Under the pieces are notes generated by a model that ran no database searches, was not told the DNA's origin, and saw nothing but the letters and a program-made list of their open reading frames with translations. From the NCBI GenBank assembly GCA_016722465.1, contig JADKJC010000001.1, positions 1,742,007 through 1,806,006 of the forward strand: DNA of 64,000 bases, read 5' to 3'. Within the stretch, counting starts at the first letter, position 1. Every line of letters begins with the position of its first letter. The DNA comes from Chitinophagaceae bacterium (GTDB taxonomy: Bacteria > Bacteroidota > Bacteroidia > Chitinophagales > Chitinophagaceae). Made by a program: the position numbers and the translations under genes. Shown here one piece after another: positions 43,994 through 53,398 of this stretch.

Positions 43994-46729
43994 ATGCAGA
44001 GGATTTACCAGAACTTTTTATTTATTGTAATAGCAGTGTTTAGCAGTCAATTAGCGGCTGCCCAGGTAACTGACACAACCCCGGTTTCTATTAACCCTCA
44101 ATTACTTGAAATATTCAATAACAGGGTGCCAAAAGAATATACCATTGCAGGTATATCCGTAACCGGTAACCAATCGTTCGACCCAAATCTTATTATTTCA
44201 ATTTCAGGCCTTGCCGTTGGCGATAAAGTGCTGATTCCGGGTACTGATGCATTTAATAAAGTCATTACCAAGTTGTGGAAGCAAAACCTGATTGCAGATG
44301 TGGAAGTATATCTTACCAATCTGGTAGGCACCAATTTGTATGTAGAGTTAGCAGTTACTGAACGACCCAGGCTGGCAGATGTTAAATTTATCGGGATAAA
44401 AAAAGGAGAAAAGGAAGACCTGGAGGCAAAAACAGCATTGTCAAGAGACAGGGTGGTAACCGAAAACATGAAAGTAAGCGCTCTGGATGCCATCCGTAAG
44501 TTTTATACAGAGAAGTCGTTTGGAAATGTTACTGTTAGTATGAAGGAAGAACCTGCAGTTGGTACTCCCAATGCAGTTGTATTAGTTTTTACAATTGATA
44601 AGGGAAGTAAAGTAAAAGTAAACTCATTAAACTTTGCCGGCAATGAAGCCATCCCCGATGGTAAGCTTAAAAAGCAAATGAAGGGCACAAAGGAAAAATC
44701 AAGGTTTACATTGAACCCACTGGAATATCATAGTCCATATAACGATACTAGCCGGAATACTACGTTTAAAGAATACCTGGAGGATTATGGATTTCTTTCA
44801 ATATCCAAAACGAAAGATGCCATTGATCCTTATTTCCGCTTTAAGTTGTTTACTTCAGCAAAATTCAACCCACAGAAATATGAAGAAGACAAAGAAAAGC
44901 TGCTTGACTTTTACAATGCAGAAGGTTTTAGAGATGCGGTGATTGTAGCTGATACTACAATTCCAAATTCAAAAGGCAACCTGGATATACACGTTAAGGT
45001 AAATGAGGGAAGCAAGTATTATTTTGGTGATATTGCCTGGCGTGGTAACACAAAATACTCTGACTCTGTGCTGAATTTGCTCCTCGCCATTAAAAAAGGA
45101 GATATTTATAACAATGAATTGCTTAATAAAAGACTGGGTAAAATTCCATCAGCCGATGGCGGCGATATCCAAAGCCTTTACATGGATGATGGTTATTTGT
45201 TTTTTAGAGTAGAGCCGGTAGAAACTTCCGTGTATAATGATACCATCAACTTTGAGATACGCTTGCAGGAAGGCCCGCAGGCTACCATTGGTAAAATTGA
45301 CATTAGCGGCAATGACAAAACAAAAGATTATGTGGTGCGCCGTGAATTAAGAACAGTACCCGGCGAAAAATTCAGCCGTTCGGATATTATCCGTACACAA
45401 AGGGAGCTCGGACAGCTGGGTTTTTTCAATCCTGAAAAAATTGTACCCAACATTGTACCCAATGCAGACAACGGCACGGTGGATATCAACTGGGCTGTGG
45501 AGGAAAAATCTAATGACCAGCTGGAATTATCTGCTGGTTTTGGCGGCGGCATTGGTTTAACCGGAACACTGGGTATTACCTTCAATAACTTTTCTATTAA
45601 CAATATTTTTAACAAAAGCACCTGGGATCCTTTACCATCGGGTAGCGGTCAAAAACTGAGTGCAAGGATCCAGTCAAATGGCCGTGCTTTTAGAACTTAC
45701 AATTTTTCCTTTACCGAGCCATGGCTTGGTGGCAGAAAACGCAATTCCTTTTCAGTAAGTTTTTACAATACCAAACAGTCCAATTCATACAATCAGCTAA
45801 CCGGTCAGTATTGTAGCTCCTGCGGCGACACGTCCTACCTTAGAATATTGGGAGCAAGTATCGCACTGGGCAAACAATTAAAATGGCCGGATGACTATTT
45901 CTCTCTCACCACATCACTGAACTTCCAGCAGTATAAACTCAGAAATTATGCAGTAAGTGGTTTTGGCGGATTGAGTGATGGAACATCCACCAATATCAGT
46001 TTAAAACTTTCACTTGCACGTTATGCAGCATCGGGTAGCCCCATCTTTCCAACTGGTGGGTCAAACTTTATGCTTAGTGGTCAGTTTACCTTGCCTTACA
46101 CGTTGCTGGGCTGGGTAAAAGAAAGTGATAACCAGTTCAAACTTCCTGAGTTTCATAAATGGTTATTTACCGGCGAATACTATGTGCCGATAGGGATGGC
46201 AAAGGGAGCAGAAAAAAACCGCCAGTTCATTTTGAAAGTGGCTGCTAAATATGGCTTTATTGGGAAGTACGACAGCAAAAAAGACATTTCTCCATTTGAG
46301 CGTTTTCAGTTGGGTGATGCCGGCCTGAGTAACAACTATGGTTTATTGGGGTATGATATCATTGCTCACAGAGGTTATCCTGTATATTCAAGCTCCGATC
46401 CAAAAGTGAACCCTGAAAATGTTACACAATCGCAGTTTTTTACCATTTTTAATAAATACACTGTTGAGTTGCGTTATCCTTTCAGTACCAACCCCAGCAG
46501 CACTATTTATGGATTGGCTTTTTTTGAAGCGGCCAATGGATGGTATTCTTTTAAAGACTACAATCCATTTAAACTACGCCGATCTGCAGGGGTGGGTATG
46601 CGTTTCTTCCTGCCAATGTTTGGTTTGTTAGGATTTGATTATGGAATTGGATTTGACAGGATCAAGGCAGGTGAGCCATTGAAAAATGCGTACAAATTCA
46701 CCTTTATGCTTGGGCAGGAACCTCAGTAA
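43994..46729 (+). CDS. bamA: Outer-membrane protein assembly factor BamA
   Basis: 911 residues from ATG at 43994 (a TTG directly upstream is also open). Signal peptide ending AAAQ (about 24). POTRA domains run from about 45 to 420 (YTIAGISVTGNQSFDPNLIISISGL; RLADVKFIGIKKGEKEDL; SKVKVNSLNFAGNEAIPDGKL; GSKYYFGDIAWRGNTKYSD; ATIGKIDISGNDKTKDYVVRRELRTVPGE). The Bac_surface_Ag barrel follows, with FNFSINNIFNKSTW and the end FGIGFDRIKAG. Inserts beta-barrel proteins into the outer membrane; skp/ompH genes follow. Confidence 0.95.
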   Translation: MQRIYQNFLFIVIAVFSSQLAAAQVTDTTPVSINPQLLEIFNNRVPKEYTIAGISVTGNQSFDPNLIISISGLAVGDKVLIPGTDAFNKVITKLWKQNLIADVEVYLTNLVGTNLYVELAVTERPRLADVKFIGIKKGEKEDLEAKTALSRDRVVTENMKVSALDAIRKFYTEKSFGNVTVSMKEEPAVGTPNAVVLVFTIDKGSKVKVNSLNFAGNEAIPDGKLKKQMKGTKEKSRFTLNPLEYHSPYNDTSRNTTFKEYLEDYGFLSISKTKDAIDPYFRFKLFTSAKFNPQKYEEDKEKLLDFYNAEGFRDAVIVADTTIPNSKGNLDIHVKVNEGSKYYFGDIAWRGNTKYSDSVLNLLLAIKKGDIYNNELLNKRLGKIPSADGGDIQSLYMDDGYLFFRVEPVETSVYNDTINFEIRLQEGPQATIGKIDISGNDKTKDYVVRRELRTVPGEKFSRSDIIRTQRELGQLGFFNPEKIVPNIVPNADNGTVDINWAVEEKSNDQLELSAGFGGGIGLTGTLGITFNNFSINNIFNKSTWDPLPSGSGQKLSARIQSNGRAFRTYNFSFTEPWLGGRKRNSFSVSFYNTKQSNSYNQLTGQYCSSCGDTSYLRILGASIALGKQLKWPDDYFSLTTSLNFQQYKLRNYAVSGFGGLSDGTSTNISLKLSLARYAASGSPIFPTGGSNFMLSGQFTLPYTLLGWVKESDNQFKLPEFHKWLFTGEYYVPIGMAKGAEKNRQFILKVAAKYGFIGKYDSKKDISPFERFQLGDAGLSNNYGLLGYDIIAHRGYPVYSSSDPKVNPENVTQSQFFTIFNKYTVELRYPFSTNPSSTIYGLAFFEAANGWYSFKDYNPFKLRRSAGVGMRFFLPMFGLLGFDYGIGFDRIKAGEPLKNAYKFTFMLGQEPQ

Positions 46730-46774
46730 ATTACGGATGGATAATCGTTTATTTGCAACATAAAAAATACTACC

Positions 46775-47287
46775 ATGAAAAAGTATCTTTTTCTTACCGC
46801 TTGCCTGTTATTCATGGCAATTTATGTAAACGCACAGCGCTATGCTGTGATAGACTCAAAATACATACTGGAAAAACTACCCGAGTATAAAGAATCACAG
46901 GCAAGACTTGACCAGTTTAGCACCCAATGGCAGCAGGAGATAGAAGCCAAACAGGCCGCTTTGGACAAGATGTATAAAGATTATGATGCAGAACAGGTAA
47001 TGCTGAGTGACGAGCTGAAAAAAAAACGGGAAGATGAATTATACAATAAGGAAAAAGAAGTGAGGGATCTTCAGAAAAAAAGATTCGGTTTTGAAGGGGA
47101 TCTGTTTAAAAAAAGGCAGGAGTTGATAAAACCTATACAGGACAAGGTTTATACTGCTATACAAAAACTGGCTGTTGACAAATCTTATGACTTTATTTTG
47201 GATAAAAGTGAAGGAATTACTGTTATATTTGCCGACCCAAAACTGGACAGGAGTGATGATGTGCTGAAGTTTTTGGGTGTTAAATAA
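46775..47287 (+). CDS. OmpH/Skp family periplasmic chaperone (first copy)
   Basis: 170 residues. Signal peptide ending NAQ (about 21). RYAVIDSKYILEKLPEYKESQARLDQFSTQWQQEIEAK then a long helical coiled region (VRDLQKKRFGFEGDLFKKRQELIKPIQDKVYTAIQKLAVDKSYDFILDKSEG). Binds unfolded outer-membrane proteins. Sits directly behind bamA and before a second copy. Confidence 0.88.
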   Translation: MKKYLFLTACLLFMAIYVNAQRYAVIDSKYILEKLPEYKESQARLDQFSTQWQQEIEAKQAALDKMYKDYDAEQVMLSDELKKKREDELYNKEKEVRDLQKKRFGFEGDLFKKRQELIKPIQDKVYTAIQKLAVDKSYDFILDKSEGITVIFADPKLDRSDDVLKFLGVK

Positions 47288-47387
47288 TTCACAATAGGCG
47301 CTGGGGGTGCAGCCAGGTATTGATAAAAATATTCTTAGGCTTGCTTATTGTCAACTAAAAAAAATTAAAGTATAATTATTCACAAGC

Positions 47388-47430
47388 ACTTGCCCTGCCT
47401 CTGAAGTAAAATGCCAGGCAAGTTTTTTAA
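47388..47430 (+). terminator. Hairpin between the two skp genes
   Basis: ACTTGCC (47388-47394) and GGCAAGT (47417-47423) followed by TTTTTT. Confidence 0.55.
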
Positions 47431-47445
47431 ACATCTGAACAAAAA

Positions 47446-47997
47446 ATGAAAAAAGCAGTACTATTATTAGTGATTACAGTTTTAATAATTGGGATTACCA
47501 GCAGTGCATCTGCACAAGGAAAAATTGGATATATCAGTACAGAAGAATTGATTGGGTCAATGCCTGAAACTGAAGTTGCCAATACACAGTTGCAGGAATA
47601 CCAGGGTTCTTTACAGCAACAGGGCAATGATTACCAAAGGGAGTTGTATGAAAAGGACAGCATCTTTGGTGCAGATTCAGCTAAGTTTACTGCTGTTCAA
47701 AAAGAATTAAAAAGAAATGACCTGATCGCTTTGTATCAAAAATATCAAGGCTGGAACCAGACTATGCAGCAAATGATTCAGCAAAAATCACAGGACCTGA
47801 TCGTTCCTATCAGGACTAAAGCGCTGGATGCTATTAAAGCAGCGGCAAAAGAAAACGGCTATACTTATGTTTTAGAGTCTGCAGCAGTATTGGTTGGCCC
47901 TCCCGGGGACGATATCCTGCCACTGGTAAAAAAGAAACTTGGTGTTAAAGATTCAGCTCCTGCAAAACCGGCAGCAGGTGGCTTAAAAAGACAATAA
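47446..47997 (+). CDS. OmpH/Skp family periplasmic chaperone (second copy)
   Basis: 183 residues. Signal peptide ending SAQG. KIGYISTEELIGSMPETEVANTQLQEYQGSLQQQGNDYQRELYEKD, then a helical segment and KTKALDAIKAAAKENGYTYVLESAAVLV. Same family as the gene before it but diverged. A terminator follows. Confidence 0.88.
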   Translation: MKKAVLLLVITVLIIGITSSASAQGKIGYISTEELIGSMPETEVANTQLQEYQGSLQQQGNDYQRELYEKDSIFGADSAKFTAVQKELKRNDLIALYQKYQGWNQTMQQMIQQKSQDLIVPIRTKALDAIKAAAKENGYTYVLESAAVLVGPPGDDILPLVKKKLGVKDSAPAKPAAGGLKRQ

Positions 47998-48017
47998 TTA
48001 ATTTGAAATGATATTCA

Positions 48018-48052
48018 GAAAGCCATCTTGTTTAAAGATGGCTTTCTTATTT
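48018..48052 (+). terminator. Terminator between skp and murI
   Basis: GAAAGCCATCTT-GTTTAA-AGATGGCTTTC stem followed by TTATTTTT, 8 bp before the murI ATG. Confidence 0.7.
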
Positions 48053-48059
48053 TTGGTAT

Positions 48060-48880
48060 ATGAATAAAGGCCCTATTGGCATATTCGACAGCGGTTATGG
48101 CGGCCTCACAGTGTTAAAAGAAATTACTGCTAGGCTGCCACAGTATGATTACATCTATCTGGGTGATAACGCAAGAGCTCCTTACGGCACCCGGAGTTTT
48201 GATACGGTTTACCATTACACAGTACAGTGCGTGGAGTGGTTTTTTAAACAGGGTTGCTCTTTGGTGATATTGGCCTGTAACACAGCTTCTGCTAAAGCAC
48301 TCCGTACCATCCAGCAAAATGACCTTCCAAAATTGGATGCTTCAAAAAGAGTGCTGGGAGTAATAAGACCAACATCCGAGATCATTGGCAACTTAAGCAA
48401 AAGCAAGCAGGTGGGCATATTGGCCACAACCGGTACGGTGCAGTCTCAATCCTACTTAATTGAAATTGAAAAATTCTTTCCTGAATGCAAAGTATACCAG
48501 GAAGCCTGCCCTATGTGGGTTCCATTGGTGGAAAACAATGAATATAACAGCCCCGGCGCCGATTATTTTATTGAGAAACATGTAAAAACCTGCTTTCCCA
48601 ATCGGCAGCTATTGATACAATCTTACTGGCCTGTACCCATTATCCCTTACTTACTGAAAAGATCAGGCAATTTGCTCCAGCAGGTTGCTCCATCATTGCA
48701 CAGGGAGCTATTGTAGCCGGCAGTCTTGTTGATTACCTGTACCGCCACCCCGATATGGAAGAAAAATGTTGCAAAGGAGGCTCGTTAAGCTTTTTTACTA
48801 CTGATTCCGCAGACGATTTTGACTCAAAAGCAGCTTTTTTTTATGGAACACCAGTAAAATCAACACATTTAGCCCTTTAA
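48060..48880 (+). CDS. murI: Glutamate racemase MurI, interrupted by a one-base frameshift
   Basis: The first frame gives IGIFDSGYGGLTVLKEI, LGDNARAPYG, VILACNTASAKAL (first catalytic Cys) and ends at 48716. A second frame from about 48585 continues the family: NLLSQSAAIDTILLACTHYPLLTEKIRQF (second catalytic Cys), IIAQGAIVAGSLVDYL and STHLAL before TAA at 48878-48880. The join lies in the A-run 48584-48588: one A appears to be missing. Restored, the protein is about 273 residues. MurI makes D-glutamate for peptidoglycan and is normally essential, so a base-calling loss is more likely than a dead gene. Confidence 0.9.
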
Positions 48881-48927
48881 ATGCAAAAAACTTTCAACTT
48901 TAAACCTTCAACTTTCAACTTTTCCCC

Positions 48928-48935
48928 TACCTTTG
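48928..48935 (+). promoter_or_regulatory. Candidate -7 box (TACCTTTG) before rpmH
   Basis: TAnnTTTG match about 90 bp upstream of rpmH; preceded by AACTTTCAACTTT-type simple repeats (48890-48925). Confidence 0.4.
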
Positions 48936-49025
48936 CCGTCCTTTCACAAACAGCAGGGATGGTGCCCTGGTGAGTGTAACTAAAAAAAGTTTTAAAAATA
49001 TTTTAAAAAGGAAAATTCTACTACA

Positions 49026-49193
49026 ATGCCAGGTAAAAAAAGAACATATCAACCACATGTACGCCGTCGTAAATCTGTTCATGGTTTTCGTAAGCGTATG
49101 CAAACTGCCAATGGACGTAAAGTATTGGCAAGCCGCAGAGCAAAAGGACGTCATAAACTGACCGTTTCCAGCGAAAGGTTTGGTAAAAAGTAA
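49026..49193 (+). CDS. rpmH: 50S ribosomal protein L34
   Basis: 55 residues (168 bp). The sequence [20 protein letters not shown] and [22 protein letters not shown] is diagnostic of L34. The ATG at 49026 gives a short MPG start ahead of KKRTYQ. Followed by a terminator and rnpA. Confidence 0.96.
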   Translation: MPGKKRTYQPHVRRRKSVHGFRKRMQTANGRKVLASRRAKGRHKLTVSSERFGKK

Positions 49194-49232
49194 GAAAAAT
49201 TGATATCTCACCAACGGTGAAATAAAAATAGT

Positions 49233-49259
49233 AAGCTCTCTTCGGAGAGCTTTTTTAAT
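49233..49259 (+). terminator. Terminator after rpmH
   Basis: GCTCTC-TTCG-GAGAGC (49235-49250, UUCG tetraloop) followed by TTTTTT. Confidence 0.8.
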
Positions 49260-49268
49260 TTTGAGTAA

Positions 49269-49685
49269 TTGGAGCAGAAAGAACGATACACTTTGGGAGC
49301 AAATGAACGACTCAAAAGCCGTAAGGCAATTGACCTGCTTTTTAAACAGGGCAAATCGTTTTCACTATTCCCGTTCAGGGTGGTGTATCAAAAATCCGTA
49401 GCCGATAGTGGTGAAGAAATACTGCAGGCAGCATTTAGTGTAAGCAAGCGTTATTTTAAAAAAGCTGTTTACCGCAACCGCATTAAAAGGCTGATGAGAG
49501 AAGCGTACCGGCTGCAGAAAAATGAATTGCAGCACCGCCTGCAGCAAAGCAATCGCCAAATGATTATTTTTATCATGTACACGGGTAATGAGTTGCCGGA
49601 ACATAGTTTGGTGAAAGAAAAAATTGCCACTGTTATTAAAAGATTGCAAAAACTTAGCAATGAAGAGCCTGCTGCAAATACTTAG
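49269..49685 (+). CDS. rnpA: Ribonuclease P protein component
   Basis: 138 residues, TTG start at 49269. The family core [54 protein letters not shown] (RNR motif) is present. It helps the RNase P RNA cut pre-tRNA leaders. Overlaps yidD by 26 bp. Confidence 0.92.
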   Translation: MEQKERYTLGANERLKSRKAIDLLFKQGKSFSLFPFRVVYQKSVADSGEEILQAAFSVSKRYFKKAVYRNRIKRLMREAYRLQKNELQHRLQQSNRQMIIFIMYTGNELPEHSLVKEKIATVIKRLQKLSNEEPAANT

Positions 49686-49890
49686 TTTCCCTTTTATCTT
49701 ATTGATAAAGCTCTACCAGCTGATCATATCTCCCTGGCTTGGTAAAAGCTGCCGCTTTACTCCTACCTGTTCGCATTACGGAATTGAGGCATTAAAAAAA
49801 TATGGCCTAGTAAAAGGAGGATGGCTTACCATCAAAAGAATTGCCCGTTGTCATCCCTGGGGTGGGCATGGATACGACCCGGTACCTTAA
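49660..49890 (+). CDS. yidD: Membrane protein insertion efficiency factor YidD
   Basis: 76 residues from ATG at 49660. [47 protein letters not shown] and [15 protein letters not shown] are the family signatures. Acts with YidC at the inner membrane. Its start lies inside the rnpA 3' end, the usual rpmH-rnpA-yidD order. Confidence 0.93.
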   Translation: MKSLLQILSFPFILLIKLYQLIISPWLGKSCRFTPTCSHYGIEALKKYGLVKGGWLTIKRIARCHPWGGHGYDPVP

Positions 49891-49925
49891 CTTCCGTTCT
49901 GACCTGCAGGAAAGGCCGGATACAA

Positions 49926-49952
49926 AAACGGGCACCCAAAGATGCCCGTTCT
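49926..49952 (-). terminator. Terminator after hsp20
   Basis: AACGGGCA-CCCAAAGA-TGCCCGTT stem (49927-49950); in the minus direction it is followed by TTTTTGTA. Confidence 0.65.
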
Positions 49953-49971
49953 GCAAAAAGAATATCAATGC

Positions 49972-50370
49972 TTAACTGATCACTATTTCTTTCTTCGCAT
50001 TTTCTTTACCTGCAATTACAGGCAGACTAATTTCCAACACACCATCCGCATATTTAGCAGTAATGGCTTTTGTGTCGATACTTTCATCTAAGGTAAAACT
50101 GCGTTTGAAACTACCACGGCTGTACTCCCTCAGTATCCATTCAGGACGGGGAAAACCTTCCGGTGGAGTGTAAGAAACAGTTAGTTCATTTCCATTTACG
50201 TCCAGGTGGAAATGTTCTTTGATGCGGCCGGGTGCAAACACCAGCATTTCATAAGTACTGGCTGTTTTGTAAATGTTTACCCCTGCCCTTTGCATGGATC
50301 GGATAAATCCGCCCTTGGCTGGATTTCCGTAAGCGTTGCCTTTTGCGGCGCATGACTGATTGTAGTGCAT
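49972..50370 (-). CDS. Hsp20/alpha-crystallin family small heat-shock protein
   Basis: 132 residues. The alpha-crystallin domain has VNIYKTASTYEMLVFAPGRIKEHFHLDVNGNELTVSYT, FKRSFTLDESIDTKAITAKYADGVLEISLPV. ATP-independent chaperone of the cytosol. The N-terminal arm is short and lacks a clear hydrophobic patch. Divergent from tag. Confidence 0.87.
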   Translation of the reverse strand: MHYNQSCAAKGNAYGNPAKGGFIRSMQRAGVNIYKTASTYEMLVFAPGRIKEHFHLDVNGNELTVSYTPPEGFPRPEWILREYSRGSFKRSFTLDESIDTKAITAKYADGVLEISLPVIAGKENAKKEIVIS

Positions 50371-50494
50371 GTTTTTGTTTTTTAATTGAAAAATAGATTA
50401 ACAGCTGATAGCCTGTAAAAATGATGCCTAATATTTGTATATGCAAATATGTCATTCGGCAGGATTTTCTTTACTTTGTTTAAATACTTAAAAA

Positions 50495-51076
50495 ATGGCA
50501 AAAGAAAAGATCCGGTGCAGTTGGTGTATGAAAGATGACCTGTATAAAAACTACCATGATAATGAATGGGGAACGCCCCTGCATGATGACCGGCAATTGT
50601 TTGAACTGCTTTGCCTGGAAGGTGCACAGGCAGGATTGAGCTGGTACACTGTGCTCTCTAAAAGAGAAAACTACCGTGAGGCATTTGATAATTTTGATGC
50701 TGTAAAAATGTCAAAATACAATGCGACAAAAATTGAAAAACTGCTGCTGGATGCCGGCATTATCAGGAACCGTTTAAAAGTAAATGCATTTATCACCAAT
50801 GCACAGGCATACCTGGCCATTCAAAAAGAATATGGCAGCTTTGATAAATACATCTGGCAGTTTGTTGGAGGAAAACCAATCGTGAATGATATACAAAGCA
50901 TGTCGGGGGTACTTGCTAAAACAGCTATTTCCGATGCCATGAGTAAAGACCTGCTGCAGAAGGGGTTTAAGTTTGTTGGCTCTACCATCTGCTATGCATT
51001 TATGCAGGCAAGCGGAATGGTGGATGATCATTTCAATGATTGCTGGAAAAAGAAGAAAATATCAGGTAAGCGATAA
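50495..51076 (+). CDS. tag: DNA-3-methyladenine glycosylase I
   Basis: 193 residues. RCSWCMKDDLYKNYHDNEWGTPLHDDRQLFELLCLEGAQAGLSWYTVLSKRENY and KFVGSTICYAFMQASGMVDDHFNDCW include the conserved Cys/His zinc ligands and the Glu of the active site. It removes 3-methyladenine from DNA. Overlaps the end of the convergent gene at 51062. Confidence 0.94.
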   Translation: MAKEKIRCSWCMKDDLYKNYHDNEWGTPLHDDRQLFELLCLEGAQAGLSWYTVLSKRENYREAFDNFDAVKMSKYNATKIEKLLLDAGIIRNRLKVNAFITNAQAYLAIQKEYGSFDKYIWQFVGGKPIVNDIQSMSGVLAKTAISDAMSKDLLQKGFKFVGSTICYAFMQASGMVDDHFNDCWKKKKISGKR

Positions 51077-51430
51077 TTTTTCTTTTTTTCTTTGAGACTT
51101 TAAAAAGTCCATGCCAAAACTCAGCTTTTTTGCGGCCGGGGATGTTGCATTGATCATCCTCCAGAAAGGAGTGATCCTGCCAATCGCTTTTCCTTTTTTA
51201 TATTCTTCAAAAGCCGCTTCTGCAACGATGCGTAAGAAGATACCAGACGTGATTGGGCAGGTCTTATCAGCTTTGTATTCTATCGCCAGGTCGTTCCGCA
51301 TCTGTGCCAGCGAAGTTTCCTTACCTTTTGGAATCTGGCGGATATAGTCATCTACAATTGCAGGGTTAGCAATCAGCATATTTTCGCCTGCTTTAATATC
51401 AGCAAAATCACACGGAGATTTTTTTACCAC
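51062..51430 (-). CDS. Hypothetical protein, possibly DNA-repair associated
   Basis: 122 residues from GTG at 51430. The central region IPKGKETSLAQMRNDLAIEYKADKTCPITSGIFLRIVAEAAFEE...GRITPFWRMI is well ordered and looks like a conserved domain, but I cannot name its family with confidence. An ATG 33 bp upstream at 51463 is followed by GAT and an in-frame TGA, then 9 open codons; if that TGA were TGG the gene would start there as MDWKRDIQKEAVVKK. Beside tag (3' ends overlap), which may hint at a repair role. Confidence 0.55.
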   Translation of the reverse strand: MVKKSPCDFADIKAGENMLIANPAIVDDYIRQIPKGKETSLAQMRNDLAIEYKADKTCPITSGIFLRIVAEAAFEEYKKGKAIGRITPFWRMINATSPAAKKLSFGMDFLKSQRKKEKLSLT

Positions 51431-51552
51431 CGCTTCTTTTTGAATATCCCTTTTTCAATCCATGTTTTTCTTTTATAAGCACACATGATCATATTTTTTA
51501 GAAAGGGTAAGGTACCTCAACATGCCAGCAAAATAAATGACGCAGGTCAGGA

Positions 51553-51587
51553 AAAAAAAGGCCGCAATTTTAATTGCGGCCTTTTTT
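51553..51587. terminator. Bidirectional terminator near sodB
   Basis: AAAAGGCCGCAATT-TT-AATTGCGGCCTTTTTTT, between the sodB stop and the convergent upstream region. Confidence 0.75.
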
Positions 51588-51605
51588 TATTTATACATAA
51601 TGAGT

Positions 51606-52208
51606 TTATTTTGCAGCAAAACGTTCTGCTACTTTACTCCAGTTTACCACGTTCCAGAAGGCGGCCAGGTAATCTGCCCTGCGGTTCTGGTAGTGCAGGT
51701 AGTAAGCATGTTCCCATACGTCTACGCCTAAAACCGGGATGCCCTTTACTTCGGCCACATCCATTAAAGGATTATCCTGGTTGGGGGTAGAGCTTATTTC
51801 AAGTTTGCCGTCTTTTACTAACAACCATGCCCAGCCGCTTCCAAATCTTGTCATGCCTGCTGCCGCAAACTTTTCTTTGAATGCATCCAGTGAGCCAAAT
51901 GCTGCAGTGATTGCATCAGCCAATGCGCCGGAAGGAGCACCGCCGGCATTAGGTGCCATACTTTCCCAGAAAAAACTATGGTTCCAGTGACCACCGCCGT
52001 TATTACGAACGGCTGGCGAAATAGAACCAGCTGCTTTTACCAGCTCTTCCAGTGTCTTTCCTTCATTGGGTGTTCCGGCAATGGCTTTATTCAGGTTGTC
52101 AACATAAGCCTGGTGGTGTTTGCCATGATGGATCTGCATTGTCTTTGTGTCGATATGTGGCTCTAGTGCTTCGTGTGCGTAAGGCAGAGCCGGGAGTGTA
52201 AATGCCAT
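51606..52208 (-). CDS. sodB: Superoxide dismutase (Fe/Mn type)
   Basis: 200 residues. [33 protein letters not shown] (first two His), [27 protein letters not shown] and [28 protein letters not shown] (Asp and last His) give all four metal ligands. No signal peptide, so cytosolic. Metal preference (Fe or Mn) cannot be fixed by sequence alone. Confidence 0.94.
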   Translation of the reverse strand: MAFTLPALPYAHEALEPHIDTKTMQIHHGKHHQAYVDNLNKAIAGTPNEGKTLEELVKAAGSISPAVRNNGGGHWNHSFFWESMAPNAGGAPSGALADAITAAFGSLDAFKEKFAAAGMTRFGSGWAWLLVKDGKLEISSTPNQDNPLMDVAEVKGIPVLGVDVWEHAYYLHYQNRRADYLAAFWNVVNWSKVAERFAAK

Positions 52209-52311
52209 AATTAAGATTTTAATGTTTGTTTACTGAATTGTTGGATAGCAAATTTACATATAGTGTTTGCAATGTGCCAGCTTAAAAATTAATTCTTTCT
52301 TATTTCGCAAA

Positions 52312-52749
52312 CTACCGCTTACGGCTGAAAAACTCTTTCATCAAACTGGCGCATTCTATAGAGAGCAAACCTCCTTCCACAATTGTTTTTGGATGAAAGG
52401 GGCTGTTTTGTTGAGTGATATGCCGGTAGCCGTTCTTCTCATCAGAAGCGCCATATACTACCCGGCCAATCTTGCTCCAGTAAAGAGCGCCGCTGCACAT
52501 TACACAGGGTTCCAGGGTTACGTACAAAGTGGCTTCCGGCAGGTATTTACTCCCTAAAAAATTAAAAGCAGCTGTCAGCGCAATGATCTCAGCATGGGCA
52601 GTGCTGTCATTCAGTTTTTCTACCTGGTTGTAGCCCCTTGCAATAATGCGTTCATTCATTACCACTACGGCTCCTACCGGCACCTCATCATCTTCAAATG
52701 CTCTTTGTGCTTCCCGTAAAGCCTGCTTCATGTATTGCTCGTCTGTCAT
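52312..52749 (-). CDS. tadA: tRNA-specific adenosine deaminase TadA-like nucleoside deaminase
   Basis: 145 residues. The zinc motifs AHAEIIALTAA (HAE) and TLEPCVMCSGALYWSKI (PCxxC) are intact; KNGYRHITQQNS follows, as in TadA. It deaminates adenosine 34 of tRNA-Arg to inosine, although other guanine/cytosine deaminases share the fold. Forward-neighbour genes are unrelated. Confidence 0.85.
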   Translation of the reverse strand: MTDEQYMKQALREAQRAFEDDEVPVGAVVVMNERIIARGYNQVEKLNDSTAHAEIIALTAAFNFLGSKYLPEATLYVTLEPCVMCSGALYWSKIGRVVYGASDEKNGYRHITQQNSPFHPKTIVEGGLLSIECASLMKEFFSRKR

Positions 52750-52799
52750 AAAATTTATTTCTGTTACTCGTCTCTCCGGCCCGGCATGTCCGGTTTAAA

Positions 52800-53282
52800 T
52801 TATTCATACAGGTAACTCATCATTATTTCATCAATAAACCTGTCTTCACTTTCCAGGTGGGTGTATTTTCTCAGCACTCCTTCTTTTATAAACCCATTCT
52901 TTTCATATAATTTAATGGCTTTATCATTAAAGGTAGCGGTACTTAACTCTATTCTTTTAATGTGCAATGTTTTACCCAGTTCGATTATTTCTTTCATCAT
53001 CGTTGCCCCATAACCTTTTCCGGCAAAGGAGGGATGAATGGCCAGACCGCCCAAATAGGCAATGTGTGCGTTCCTGTATTGCTGGTGAATGAATTTAAAC
53101 ATACCAGCTTCCTGCCCATCTGCATTGAAAATATAAATGATATTTTTTTTAAGGAGATCATTAAAAACCGGCAAAAAAGAGGCTGCATCCATATACTCAT
53201 ACAAAAGATATGGATTCACTGATGGATGCATGTAAATTTCATAGATAAAATCAAAATCAGCTGCAGTGATATTCCTGATCAT
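52800..53282 (-). CDS. GNAT acetyltransferase
   Basis: 160 residues. IRNITAADFDFIYEIYMHPSVNPYLLYE, LGGLAIHPSFAGKGYGATMMKEII (acetyl-CoA site) and IELSTATFNDKAIKLYEKNGFIKEGVLRKYTHLES give a Rim-type acetyltransferase. The substrate is unknown. Probably monocistronic. Confidence 0.83.
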   Translation of the reverse strand: MIRNITAADFDFIYEIYMHPSVNPYLLYEYMDAASFLPVFNDLLKKNIIYIFNADGQEAGMFKFIHQQYRNAHIAYLGGLAIHPSFAGKGYGATMMKEIIELGKTLHIKRIELSTATFNDKAIKLYEKNGFIKEGVLRKYTHLESEDRFIDEIMMSYLYE

Positions 53283-53398
53283 ATTTTCCGAAGGTATAAA
53301 TACCTTATGAAAATAAGCATACAGAATTATTCCGGCGGCATGGAATTATTAAATTAATTTTATCCATCCAAGTTTCTTCTTAACGATTGGGAAAATTT

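Noticed and set aside
48584..48588. Programmed ribosomal frameshifting in murI
   Set aside because: The A-run is only five bases with no downstream hairpin or usual slippery heptamer, and the same kind of lesion occurs in the aldehyde dehydrogenase and paa genes; a lost base is simpler.
51455..51463. TGA read as selenocysteine because selD is present
   Set aside because: selD here pairs with selU for tRNA 2-selenouridine, no selA, selB or tRNA-Sec is seen, and the TGA is two codons after the ATG at a spot where Trp is more natural.
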